Source: Xiphias gladius
Lineage: Eukaryota; Chordata; Actinopteri; Istiophoriformes; Xiphiidae
NCBI RefSeq assembly: GCF_016859285.1
Contig: NC_053400.1
Coordinates: 29,660,001 to 29,724,000, forward strand
DNA: 64,000 nt
Direction of reading: 5' to 3'
In this document: piece by piece, positions 37,771 through 58,142 of the stretch
How the letters are laid out: every line of letters starts with the position of its first letter
How positions within the stretch are numbered: position 1 is the first letter of the stretch
Notes under the pieces: generated by a model
What the model was told of the DNA's origin: nothing
The model's database searches: none
Seen by the model: the letters and a program-made list of their open reading frames with translations, nothing else
Made by a program: the position numbers and the translations under genes

Positions 37771-40700
37771 TAGTGCGAGAACTAGTGTGCCATGAAATGT
37801 GGTAGAGACATAAATAATAAAAGAGAACAGAGTAAATGTGAATGCAATTATAACAGCTAGCATAAAAAAGACTACAAAGAACATTGAAAAAAAAAAAGAA
37901 CAAACTAATAATTAAGCATTTTATGTCAAAAATTAAAATGATATCCGACAGTCAAATCTTAGATTTATCTGAGTGGGAGCCTGGCAGATGCATTTTTGCA
38001 TTTGATCAACCAGGAAAAGAAGATTTGAACTTAATCAACCAGAAGAAGAGATTTTGGACTCAGAATTACTGTCATCTAAATCTAGATGTGGGTATTGTAT
38101 ATTTTCCAAAGTCCTTATGGAGTAAAAACATTGTTTCTCAGATTTTTTTTCGTAACTGAGAAATTATGCACAAATATAGTAGATATGTACAAAACACTGC
38201 AGACCACTTGGACCCAAAACTAGACCATTTTTACATTAATCAAGGTGAAACCATGACCAGATTTTCTAAAGAAATGTAATACATGTATGGCACAAAAGAC
38301 ATGAACTTGTTTGAGTTCCTTTGACAGTTAACACAGACTATCAAGTAGATGTATGAGCGATTTTGCAGTTTTTTAAAGTGGATACATTCGTGACCAATTT
38401 CTGACATGTTACATCGGCGTGAATAGGCCAATCCCGGGCATCATTCTTCCTTAAACCTTTGAGGCATAAATAACCTACAAATGAAAAGGAGAGGCACCTT
38501 TGAAACTGGGTGCCTGCCATGTTTTGTTTCACGTTTGTCCAGGGCAAGTTTTGTCAGTTATGTCATAAGCCGATGTAAAAAGATCCAGCCGAGTCATATT
38601 AGGGGAGGAGACATCTGTGTGTGGGTATTCTTCATTGCTTTAACAGTTAGCAACATTGAGGCACAAACATAGGCTATGCCCCAAAGTGGTTTCCAGCTAA
38701 GTAGATGGTGAATAGCTCAGCAAGTCCCCGACTGTGTTTCCTTGAGTGTGACAAAAATTTAGCAAACTCGTCATTCTATTTAAATTCAAGACACTAAACG
38801 GCATGTTCCACCTTTGTCAAACCGAATCGCTGGCTTGGGCCGCAAGAAAACCACATGTAGCCTACCAACAGCATGGTCAACCATGGTAAATGATAAACAT
38901 AGTTCACATGGCTGATCTCAAATTAAAAGACAATTACTTTGCCAGCCTTGCAACATTTATCATGATGAAGTCAAACCTTGGTTTTAATGATGGTTGCACA
39001 CTGTAATACATGTTCCCTCTTGCAGAACACCTCTGTGCAAATCTGCTTAAGCCACGCTACTTACCTCTGTTTGATTGTCAACCGAATCATTCAACGCAAT
39101 GCCTGCAATACCTCCACGGCAGTTAAACTGTTTTCCCTCCCTTTGCTGCCATGCAATCTGGGCCAAGCTGGGAGGCCATGCAGTCAGTGTCAGAGCAGAG
39201 TAAACACAAGTGCAGCTTATACAATTAGTAACAGTTTCAGTAGCCTTGACTTAGTGGAAGCAGTTTGCAAGCCACGACAATAATGTTATCTTCGATGGTA
39301 GCTCACCCCAATGAAAAGGCCAGAGAAGCAAAATCTAAGTAATTTTACAGCTACATACTATATGTACCAGTGTCCCGGTGTTGTTTTAATATGAAACTTA
39401 ATCTGTGTCCCAGAATTCAATTCACTGTGTAGCGAGTCACCACCTATTTAATTGGAAACTGATTACAGTCAAAAACCAGTGATTTTGGTTCCAGAAAAAA
39501 AAAAAAAAGGTGGCAGGGGAGAGGAACTTTACCTAGATTTGAAATTTTGGAAATTTTGGAAAGCCTTTATATGTGTGACTGATTTGAAGGATATACACTC
39601 ATGTTGTTTTTTTTATCAGTATTGGGGAGGACTTAGTATAAGTTCCTAAACATTACTTTATTTTTATTTTTTCACATCGCATTGATTTGGTTAAAACTGG
39701 ATGATAGTCAAGCAATAAATAATACAGCTTTTTTCCCCCCAGATCTTTATTGCAGGTGAAAGGCAGCGATGAGCACTGCTATTATATGTTATAATGAATG
39801 TGACACGGAAATGTGCAGACTGAGGTGGATATTTGTCCATGATAGAATAGAGGCGATAAAAGGCTATGGCTACGTTCTCTTGGTTATTCATAGTGGTAAT
39901 AGATGTGCGAGTTTAAGTGCACAGGTCAGTCAGCTCAGTTGCCTTGGGATTTTGGGGACGGTAACAATGGTGGCTGCCATGAAACATGAGATAACAGTGA
40001 GGAAGAGGGAGGAACGGAGGGCGTCTGTTGGCTGGTAATTGGCCTGCAAATGCCCAGCGGACCTGCCCTTGAAAGACCTTGTGTTCTGCTGCTTCGCTAA
40101 AGTTTATCCATTCATACATTGAATATACACGAATACAGAGAAAATACCATGTCATGTTTTAGATTTTGAAAATCTGGTGATACTAATTATTATCCTCTTA
40201 AAATTTTCCTCACGTGTAAGGCATTTGGCCAGCAGTGCTTGTTTTCAGACCATGTTTTGGGAATTCAGGCCATTTCACTTTTCAGGATTTAAATGCATTT
40301 GAATTTTCGAAGAAAAAAAACCTCACAACAGCCGGGCCCAAATGGTTTATATCAAGGCTAGCTTTTGAAAAATGCGCCACCAAAGCGAAATACTGCTCTG
40401 ATGCCAAATATCTCAAAATATAAAGCAACAGCTCAGTCATTACTGAATCCCCCTCATGTTAGTTAAAAGCCACTGAAGTTTGCAGGATGATGAAACTCGT
40501 AGCCAGTTAGCCCTCAGAGTTACCTCTCAGCCTTTTCCCCAGACTACTGATGTTATTCCACTGCACCAAAATCCTGACGACAATTTCCAGGAAAAAAAAT
40601 CAACCCGTTTTGTTATAACCCAGCTGATCAAAGGGCAATGTACTCTAAGGGATAATGATAATTTTAATATTTGGCCGTTAAATCGTTTTACTGAAAAATA

Positions 40701-42650
40701 TCTATCTTTTCATCAAAAATGACATTGACGTCACATTTGGCCTCATAGAATTTAACTTCTCCCACGGTATGATGTATAGACCCTCGTCTGTTACCCAGAC
40801 ATTCACAAGACAACCACACTGAGGATAATTTGATTTCTGAGTCACTAGCAGTGTCTAGCCGGTGCAAGCTGGCTGTTGCACGCTTTGTGGAGGCAAGATT
40901 CGTGTTTGAGCCTTCAGGTTAACCCTGTTACACATGTTAGCTAATATACTGCAAAATTTGAACCTTCACTAGGTGTGGAGTGCAAGTCTGGACAAGCGCT
41001 CACCCACACGCGCTGAGTAATCCATGACGAATGTCGCAAAGTCATGAACGTGCCAGGAAGCCTGAGGGTGAGCGCTGCAGTGACGCATCAATTTCCGTCA
41101 GATGCCAGTGTATCACAACAGTCACTATAAACAGCACACATCGCCTGCGGGAAGATGATACTGAGCCGTGTTTCTCTCCGGTTGAGTCTAAAATTGCGCA
41201 CTGTAATTTTGAAACGAGACAAAAAAGGAAGATTTTTGTTTTGTTCAAATCCCTGGCTGTTGGGAGAATAATAAAGAAGGACTAATGAGAAAGGGTGTGT
41301 TGTTTTATGTGTCTCCAAAGCGAGACATTGTTTCTGTTGTCTCTGACTGAGATCTTGAAATGTTTCCAAGGCATTTTCCGGATCGTTATCAAACAGATTT
41401 CCCATTTCCGTGAATGCCGTTTCACACAGTGTGAAGAGTTCTTTCACTTTTTTTTGTCCATAATTAAACTGCTGGTTGAACATCATTACCTAACATTGTG
41501 GTGATCATTGATGGTCTGTTGCATTTGTTTATCTGTTTTGTATGTTTCTGACCTGCCTTTCCTGATCTGCATACCTGTGATCTAAACGTTCTTTCCCACA
41601 AAGACAGGAGTGGTTAACTTTATTGATTATTTTCATCTCAGCACTTTTTAATTGTATGTCGGGACCAGGCAATGGCATTCTTGCGTTTAACTTTCTTTCA
41701 AATAAATCCACCCATCTGGGGTAAAATGCCAAAAATCGCCCATAAATCTCTCTTTGTGTGCATGGTATCAGCTCATGAGTACATTGGCAGGAAAGGAAAA
41801 AGTTTCCTGACCATGTCAGTCGCTCTTCAGGTCCTTTACACCTTTTTCTTTTGATTTGACATTCTTCGATAAGAAAATTGAAAAGAATATTCTTTTATAT
41901 AAACATTCTTGTACATTATTCCACTCCTTATATAATCTTATTATTACTAGTTTTCTGCTTGGTTTGTTTCTTGTTACTGCTCCTTTTTCCTCTTAGTCTG
42001 TTCTTATGTCCTTATGTATTTTCACCCTAGTACTGATTGTTGTGTCAGGTCAGATACATCTGTATATGTATTTATAAATATTCCCTCTAATATACACTTG
42101 CCAATAAAATCCAAAGATGCTTACAACATGTAGATTTTTTCTTGCCATGAACCAGTTACAGATTGGCCTATTAGACATCAAATGTTTTAATATAGTTACT
42201 TTAAGTTCAAACCCAACCGTACACCTTCCACTGTTTTTATTGGTTTAAGTTTGGTCCCTTACAAACATAAAGGGTCTAAATCTAAGAGAAAATGTTGAAG
42301 TAACACATACAAGAAATTTTTACTTTTTTCGGTGCTTCTTGTGATTCTTCTTGGTGCTTCTTCTTGTGTTTGTACTGGTTGTTTTTTGTTAATATGGCGC
42401 AGCCAAGCAAACATACGAGAGCGGTGAACAAAAGATTTACAGACTCCTCTGCTGTATTTGTTGTGTTCTATGTAACTGAAGAAAATTCCCAAGGAAATAG
42501 ATTTTTTTATATGTACATCTTTTTTGCCTGAAGAAGGGGGTGGGGGGGTGAGAAAGTGTGTAAGGAACAGGGTGTGTTCACAGGTGTGCCAGCCCTCTTT
42601 TGTATGTTTGTGTTTAGCCAGCAATTGTTGTAATGATGCAACACCCACCT
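37771..42650. other. Intergenic, no recognised gene
   Basis: No recognisable exon, in particular none of pdhx (no lipoyl-domain or catalytic-domain motif). A minus-strand frame spans about 41,540-41,900 and reads through Cys/Arg-rich and FERKLNARM-type sequence. Another covers 41,088-41,486. Neither matches a family I know, and both fall within the range expected by chance. Confidence 0.45.
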
Positions 42651-42659
42651 GCTGCTGCG

Positions 42660-42667
42660 TATAAAAG
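42660..42667 (+). promoter_or_regulatory. TATA box of the CD44-position gene
   Basis: TATAAAAG lies 106 nt upstream of the ATG at 42,773. Transcription would be expected to start about 25-30 nt downstream, near 42,690, giving an 80-nt leader. A TATA promoter without CpG density points to regulated, tissue-restricted expression. Confidence 0.7.
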
Positions 42668-42772
42668 GCAAAGGCATGATTCATCTGCTTCAAATCATCG
42701 GTTCAGTTTGCCAAATACTTCCGACTCACTAAAGATCAACTTCAGTCCCTGGCTACATCACCGCTTTCTGGT

Positions 42773-45700
42773 ATGAAGATGAAGAATCATCTTGTGGGGG
42801 TTATTCTTGGACTTCTTGCTGTTGTCCACCCAACACCTGTTAATAGTAAGTTAAAGTCATTTTTATTATTTTATCTGTTTTTACAGTGTAGCTCTTTTAA
42901 ACACTTAAACCAACACTTTCTTTTTTCTGTGTATCTGGTTGATTTTATTAGCCATGTGATTTTGTCTTTGAGAATTGAACTGTAAAATGAAGGTCAAATC
43001 CAGGTGGATATTGATGGTCAATGAAATTCTTTAGCAAAATGACATTCTTCTATATAAATTCTTCTATACAGACCTATGAAATTTCAATAATTCCCATGGG
43101 GTCCTTTTTCTTACCCCGTTAGTTAGCACTTTCCAATCCCTTTTTTGACTACTGAGATTTCCCAAAGCAACAGATTATAGCTTATTATGGTCAGTGGTGG
43201 AAGAAGTACTCAAATCATTTACCAAAGTAAATGTATCCATACCGTAATGTATTTTCATTTTACAAATAAAAGTCAAAAATTTAATATAAAACTTCAGTAA
43301 AAGTACAGAAATATTATCAGCAAAATGTAGTCATTCTCCAGAAGAGTTCTGAATATGAATTTCTATTCATTTTTTGATTATCCAAAAATCTTTGTTTTTT
43401 TTAAATACACAACATGCTTTGAAATATAAAAACCTAATCACTATTAAATTATGATCACACAGGCAGTTAAAAATAAATTTAAATGAGCAAAACACAATGA
43501 ATATTCCCATTCATAATATGATAATGTTAATTGCGTAGTTTGTCCTCTTGCTTCCTCCTCTTTTATGGCACAAAACCCTGTCAATGGCTTCCTTCCAACT
43601 AACTAAGAGAAAGAACAGTCATGGTTTAAACTCACTTTTGACGTAGTTCAAAAAGTTGCTCATAATAAAACTGTTGCTTTGATGAGGCTGCCTCTCTTTT
43701 GTTAATCAGTCATAGACAATTAGTCATCCAGGTTAACCATTACTGAATCTCACCACACCTCATCAAAGAATACCAAAACACAAGTTTATACAAGAATTTT
43801 GGGCGAAGCATGTAGTCTCTTTGTAATGAATCAGACAAAACTTGGTAACTTTCCTTTCCGCTCATGTCAGGGCTGGTAGGTAAACACTTGAGGTGATCTG
43901 TGGGTTTTTCCATTTCTCTTTGTCTTAGCCGTGACCCAGATCCCTACCAAAGCTGAGGATGAAGTTCTCAGAGAGGCCGTGACGGACGGGTTCCTCGTCA
44001 ATGACTTTCTTCTCCCTTCACTCTTATCTGAATCACCCAAAATAAAAACAACCGTTCAGCAGCTGTCCCCTGACTCCGAACCGGAGTCAGCTACAGGGGA
44101 GGCCCCGACGTCCGTGTTCTTCCAGAACACAGGTGACCCCTATGCAACCACAACTCAGAATGTTTCCCATGCTCAGAGCTCTTCCACAGTGTCGTCAAAG
44201 GACAGCGATGACACCAGTTCAGATTCATCTACCACCCAAAACCCTCAGTCTGGCTTTACCTCTTCATCAGAGCCAAAAGAAGCCCAGTCAAGCGTCACCC
44301 CAGATCACGTCTCGGTCTCTCAAACCTCTGACCCTGCCGTGTCCAGCTTTGACCTCCTGAGCACTCTGAGTTCCGATTTAGAGTCTGAAAATGTAGAGGT
44401 GCTAGGTCAGTACCCTGCTACGAGCTTTAGTGTGACCTCCAGCTCCAACACAGAAAGCAGCACTTCATCATTAACCTTCACGCCTTCTCGTATCAGCCAC
44501 AAGGCTCCACGACTGTTTGAAGAAAGTGATGCATCACAATTGACATCAACCGAAGGTAAGACAGAGGAGCTTTCAGTTTCAACTACTACTGAAAAGGCAA
44601 AACAAGTTGTTCAAGTATCCATCAATCCCATGCCTTAATGGCAAATATCCTATACTCCCAATAGTTATTCCTGCAATCACTATTATATTGTCTGTATGGT
44701 TTACCTATGAAGATTTTAAGCCTGTGTTGTTGTGTTCCTCCACAGAGACTAGCACTTCATCATCAACCTCCACGCCTGCTCTTATCAGCCACAAGGCTCC
44801 ACGACTGTTTGAGGAAACCGAGGGGTCAGGATCAACATCAACAGAAGGTCAGTCAGAGGAGCTTTCAGTGTCAACCACTACTGAAGGTGCAAAACAGGAA
44901 ACAAGTTGTTCAAGTATCCATTCACCGCAATCATTAATGGCACATATCAAATACCCCCAATAGTTATTCCTGCAATCACTATTATATTGTCTGTATGGTT
45001 TGCCTATGGAGATTTTAAGCCTGTGTTTGTTATGTCCCTCCACAGAAACTAGCACTTCATCATCAACCTCCACGCCTGCTCTTGTCAGATACAAGGCTCC
45101 ACGACTGTTTGAGGAAACCGAGGGGTCAGGATCAACATCAACAGAAGGTAAGTCAGAGGAGCTTTCACTGTCAACCACTACTGAAAGTGCAAAACAGCAA
45201 AACATGTTGTTCAAATATCCATTGACCCCATTAGTTAATGACAAATATACTCTACCCCCAATAGTTATTCCTGCAATCACTATTATATTTTCTTTATTTT
45301 TTTCCTATGAAGATTTTAAGCCTTTGTTGTTATGTCCCTCCACAGAAACTAGCACCTCATCATCAACATCCACGCCTGCTCTTATCAGCCACAAGGCTCC
45401 ACGACTGTTTGAGGAAACCGAGGGGTCAAGATCAACATCAACAGAAGGTAAGTCAGAGGAGCTTTCACTGTCAACCACTACTGAAAGTGCAAAACAGCAA
45501 AACATGTTGTTCAAGTATCCATTCACCGCAATCTTTAATGGCAAATATCCAATACCACCAATAGTTATTCCTGCAATCACTATTATATTGTCTGTATGGT
45601 TTGCCTATGACGATTTTAAGCCTGTGTTTGTTATGTCCCTCCACAGAAACCAGCACTTCATCATCAACCTCCATGCCTGCTCTTATCAGACACATAGCTC

Positions 45701-46401
45701 CACGAATATTCGTAGAAAATGCTGGAAAAGCTTTACGAGAAGGTAAGTCAGAGGAGCTTTCAGTGTCAACCACTACTGATAAGGCAAAACAGGAAAACAA
45801 GTTGTACAAGTATCCATTCCCCGCAATCATTAATGGCAAATATCCAATACTAGTTCCGCCTGCAATCACTATCATATTTTCTTTCCTTTCATTTTCCTTC
45901 AACCACAAAATGTAGAAGAAACTTTCAATCCTGAATCGCAGCCGAACAAAGGACACAGTACACCAGGTCAGTTCATAAAATTTTTTTAAAAATTAGCCAG
46001 CATGATTAAATTTTGACTAAGACAGTCCATCTTATTAACTCTTACTCTCCAATATCTCCAGGTTGGATCATCATCCTTGCTTTTGTTGTTGGTGTCGCGG
46101 CACTGGTAATGGTCTGCGTTGCCGTCGCTACCAGAAAAAAGTGAGACTTAAAAACTGGGAAAAAAGAACAATAATTCTGACTATAACTTTTCTGAGCACA
46201 GAATTAATTTCTTACTGTTACTTATTGTGCAGGTGGAATGGACCACAACAGGTATCCCAGGTAGAGACCAAAACTGTCTCCCCAGACCAGCAGAGGGAGC
46301 AAGAGATGGAAACATTCCTACACAATGACAAGCCCAAGGAGAACGGAAAGGCAGCAGAGTACACAGTCATCCCTCTGGATGAGTTTCCAGAGAACTATTG
46401 A
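42773..46401 (+). CDS. Mucin-like single-pass membrane protein, CD44-related by position and transmembrane exon
   Basis: Nine coding exons give 466 residues: 42773-42845, 43929-44555, 44746-44847, 45046-45147, 45346-45447, 45647-45742, 45916-45966, 46062-46140, 46233-46401. All junctions are GT-AG and in frame. Exon 1 encodes a signal peptide (MKMKNHLVGVILGLLAVV). Exons 2-7 encode a Ser/Thr/Pro-rich ectodomain with at least one N-glycosylation sequon (NVS), likely heavily O-glycosylated. Exon 8 encodes the membrane span, GWIIILAFVVGVAALVMV, then CVAVATRKK; residue for residue this resembles the human CD44 span (EWLIILA...VCIAV..RR). Exon 9 encodes a 55-residue acidic tail ending DEFPENY, without the basic ERM-binding cluster of CD44. 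Exons 2-7 begin and end in phase 1, as CD44 variant exons do. The neighbour slc1a2, tail to tail, is CD44's neighbour in human. No Link domain is encoded, so hyaluronan binding is not expected. It could be a degenerate CD44 paralogue or an unrelated sialomucin. Confidence 0.85.
43192..43380. repeat. AT-rich dispersed repeat in intron 1
   Basis: It begins 'gtcagtggtggaagaagtac' and continues with 'taaaagtcaaaa', 'cagtaaaagtacagaaatat' and 'cagcaaaatgtagtcatt'. It is the same family as the repeat at 3,567. It occupies part of the only intron in which Link-domain exons could have hidden. Confidence 0.75.
44459..45890 (+). repeat. Tandem array of about 300-bp exon-plus-intron units
   Basis: The last about 97 nt of exon 2 and the whole of exons 3-6 are copies of one another, and so are the introns that follow them. 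Homologous points ('agcac.tcatca') lie at 44,459, 44,751, 45,051, 45,351 and 45,652, a period of 292-301 bp. Each exon copy encodes TSTSSSTSTPALI then HKAPRLFEETEGS then TSTEG. The introns share 'ctttcactgtcaaccactac', 'ccaatagttattcctgcaat' and 'gattttaagcct'. Units 3-5 differ by only a few percent, while the first and last are more diverged, as expected of unequal crossover or gene conversion. Exons 3-6 are 102, 102, 102 and 96 nt and phase 1-1, so each can be skipped without frameshift. Confidence 0.95.
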
Positions 46402-49398
46402 TCACACTGAGGTTCAGAGACAGACCCTCTGGAGGCTTGATACTCATCACAGAAACACAAGACTGTGTTTGGAGCAGATGAGTTTGATCAGAGGAACGTA
46501 ACTGCCAGGGCTGTTGAGCAAAACGTTTCTGTGGACTGTCACAGCTCTGAGCCCATTCTGAACAAGACTCATGGTCCGTTTTTTTACCTGCTGACTTTCA
46601 AAAACTCTTACCACACCTTCACTTTGCAGGTACTGCAATACTTTGGTTTATGTATTTATTTCCGTATCAGCTCTGTCATTAACTGGAAAATACAAACTGG
46701 TTGGGTGAGATGCACAAATGCCATTTATGTGTTTTATTTCCTGGTTTGTCATTGTAAATAATGAATAAGTTTTTTTTTGTTTTTTTTTAACTCGGACCCA
46801 AGAAAAGTTCAGTCCAGTCTTTTTTTCAGTGTCTTTGTTTTAATATAATTTAGATCTGGTTGTAATGATGTTATTGACGACTGTGCTGTGGATTGTAACT
46901 TATATTAAGCCACTCTATTCCCAACATTCAAGATGGAAGCTCTGAGTATTGAACAGTGCTCAGCCCACTAACTCATTAGCTTCTCTTGACAACCTACACA
47001 GCACTTCAGCTGTTGTAAAATGCATTTATTGAATGTTCATATGCTGTATCACATCCGCACTTCTGTGATAAATAAACACAGCGGCAGCTCATCAATAAAC
47101 ATTTATTTGTTTCCATTAATTTTTACAGACAAGTATTAAAACATTTACACATTTTCAGTCCAGTTGTCTGACAAATATTTTTGTGATCTTTTATAGTTTA
47201 TGTAGTATAAGCGCATTCAATCCTGCATGCAATTAGTCAGTCATAGTCAAAAGAAGTTCTGCAATACAATGAAGGTCAGACACAAGAAAAATGTTGAATA
47301 CATTCTTGGACCAAAATGTGCATAGAATCAAAAAGGAAGATAGAAAATATACCCTAAGTGTTATTATCTAAAGATTGTACCAATTCACATGTTCATAGGA
47401 AACACTTACCACACTAGGCCAGATGACTCAGAACATATTCTTATTCAGCTCAAAGACCAATAACAAATGAAATTGATGGAAAAATGATGTAACGAAATAA
47501 TACATAATGGGTTTCGACATAAATCATGGTAGGCTAATAATTCCTGAGGAAGACTCTCTTCCATTTTAGAGGAAGGTGGTGCTTGAGCCAAACACTGGAT
47601 GCCTTGCTGAGGTCCTACAACATGCAGACATACTGTAGCTGCCGACACCAATATTCTCACACACACAAAAACCTGTCTCAGTGTGCTCATAACCCTTCAA
47701 TAACCAAATCTGCAATGAATCAATAACAACATAAACTCATTAAAACAAGTGAAAAATATTGGACTCTCTTCCCTGACAACCATTTGGCGCTCAGTAGTGT
47801 CTCTTAAAAACAGATAAATTGAATGTATTGTTTGTAAATAAATCACCCTAAGTTCACAACCTACTGAGACACCTAGTGGCCCATTAAATGAAAATGATCA
47901 ATGTACTAACATTGTTACATACATATATAGCTATAGTCTTTATAGAAACTTTTAGCATAGCAAAAAACAATTCTGATAGATGACAAAAATGTCAAATTCT
48001 ATACATTTGATTTATACACTTTATCTAAAGAGAGTATATACACAAAGTGCAAGGAGGCACTTTAAATATGAACACATAAGCTGTCGCTTATATGAAAAGA
48101 GAAATAACTAAATTAGTTTTCACCTAGTTTTGAACAGAGTTGTTACACGGACTTAAACTCAAAACATGTACATATTCAGCTAACATCCAATGACCTTGTT
48201 GTTACGGCTTCAGATTTACGTGAGTACTGGAGGCAGAATTTAGTGTGCACTTGCTAAACAGACGTGACCTTAGCTAATTAACTGTACGTGTAATCACAAG
48301 CTTGTTATTCCCATCTAAATCTGCTTTGTAAAAACTAAAATCTGCATACTCTAAGGAAAGTCTTGTGTGGAAGGCCCAGCCGTCCTCACTCAGAGTTAAA
48401 GTAAAGCTGGAAGGTGGAGCTGTTTCATTTCCTCTGCTAAAATGTGAGTCCGGATATTCTATTGAAATGAATAGTAGTAACTTTTGTCCAGAAAATCATA
48501 CTGACTGCACTCTGCAGTTGACATCTTCAAGGCAAGGTTGTCATATAGCAAAGAAATAAACAGTTTGAAATAAAACACAGAGCAATGCACTGGCCCGCTG
48601 AGAGTTTGAGAGACATCACCCCCTTTTCTTTCCTTGTTAATCTTCCTCTCTTTCTCTCAGAAAACACGCATGAACATACAGGCATACTTTTTGACTAGAA
48701 ACAGAAAACGCAGTGCTTCACTCATGAAGAACATATATACAAAAAAATAATAAATAAATAAATAACTGGGAGGGCACCCTTCGCGTCATCTACTGTCTGC
48801 TTTGCGGCTCTCTGCAACATATCCTGTGCTGTTTGTTACTGCATTTAGAGGCCACAACCTCTCCTCTTATGGTCTAAGTCCTAAGCTCTTGCTTCTAAGG
48901 CTTGACCATGTGTGCGACACCCGGGTGTAATCCCATAAATCAAACAGTCAAAGGTAACGCAGTATTTAACCATCTTGCACTTACATCATAACGCCACATG
49001 GAGCACTGTTTCATTCCATTCGTGCTCTGTTTTCTTAAAGCTTGTAGCATCACCAAGTAAGGCCCTGAGTGTGGTCAACTGAGTGTTTTATTCTTCTGAG
49101 CAAAGTGCATGATATGCACCAGTTCATCGCAGTTTGTGTCCAGTTAGTGCAAATGCGAGACCGAATATAAGTTGATGAGTCGTCTGTAGTTTGCTCCAGT
49201 AGACGAAAAAAAAAAAAAAAAAAAGACTGGCCGACTGTTTGTTCTTGCAGTAGGCTACAGTTGACTCTGCTAATGTTCACTTTTTTTTCTTCATTTTGTA
49301 TGTGATTTTTTTTTGGTTTGATGTTTTTTATGGTTGTGTCGGCAGAAAGTAAGAGTTGGTGGAACTCAGGGTAAGGCGCAGCAGCATCTGAATCTGCT
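46402..49398. other. 3' region between two convergent genes
   Basis: The stretch holds the 3' untranslated region of the CD44-position gene, with AATAAA at 47,071-47,076 and 47,094-47,099. From the other side comes the 3' untranslated region of slc1a2: a minus-strand AATAAA at 49,087-49,092, about 310 nt past the stop, and another at 47,102-47,107. If slc1a2 uses the distal signal, the two transcripts would end within a few bases of each other. No further coding sequence was recognised. Confidence 0.55.
47071..47099 (+). terminator. Polyadenylation signals of the CD44-position gene
   Basis: Two AATAAA hexamers, 23 nt apart, lie about 670 nt beyond the stop codon at 46,401. No earlier canonical hexamer is apparent. 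Confidence 0.6.

Positions 49399-58142
<8,744 letters not shown>

Noticed and set aside
44556-44638. Extension of exon 2 past the donor to a TAA at 44,636-44,638
   Set aside because: The donor GAAG|GTAAGA is strong and is conserved in the following units; the read-through would give a secreted truncated protein, which cannot be excluded but is unsupported.
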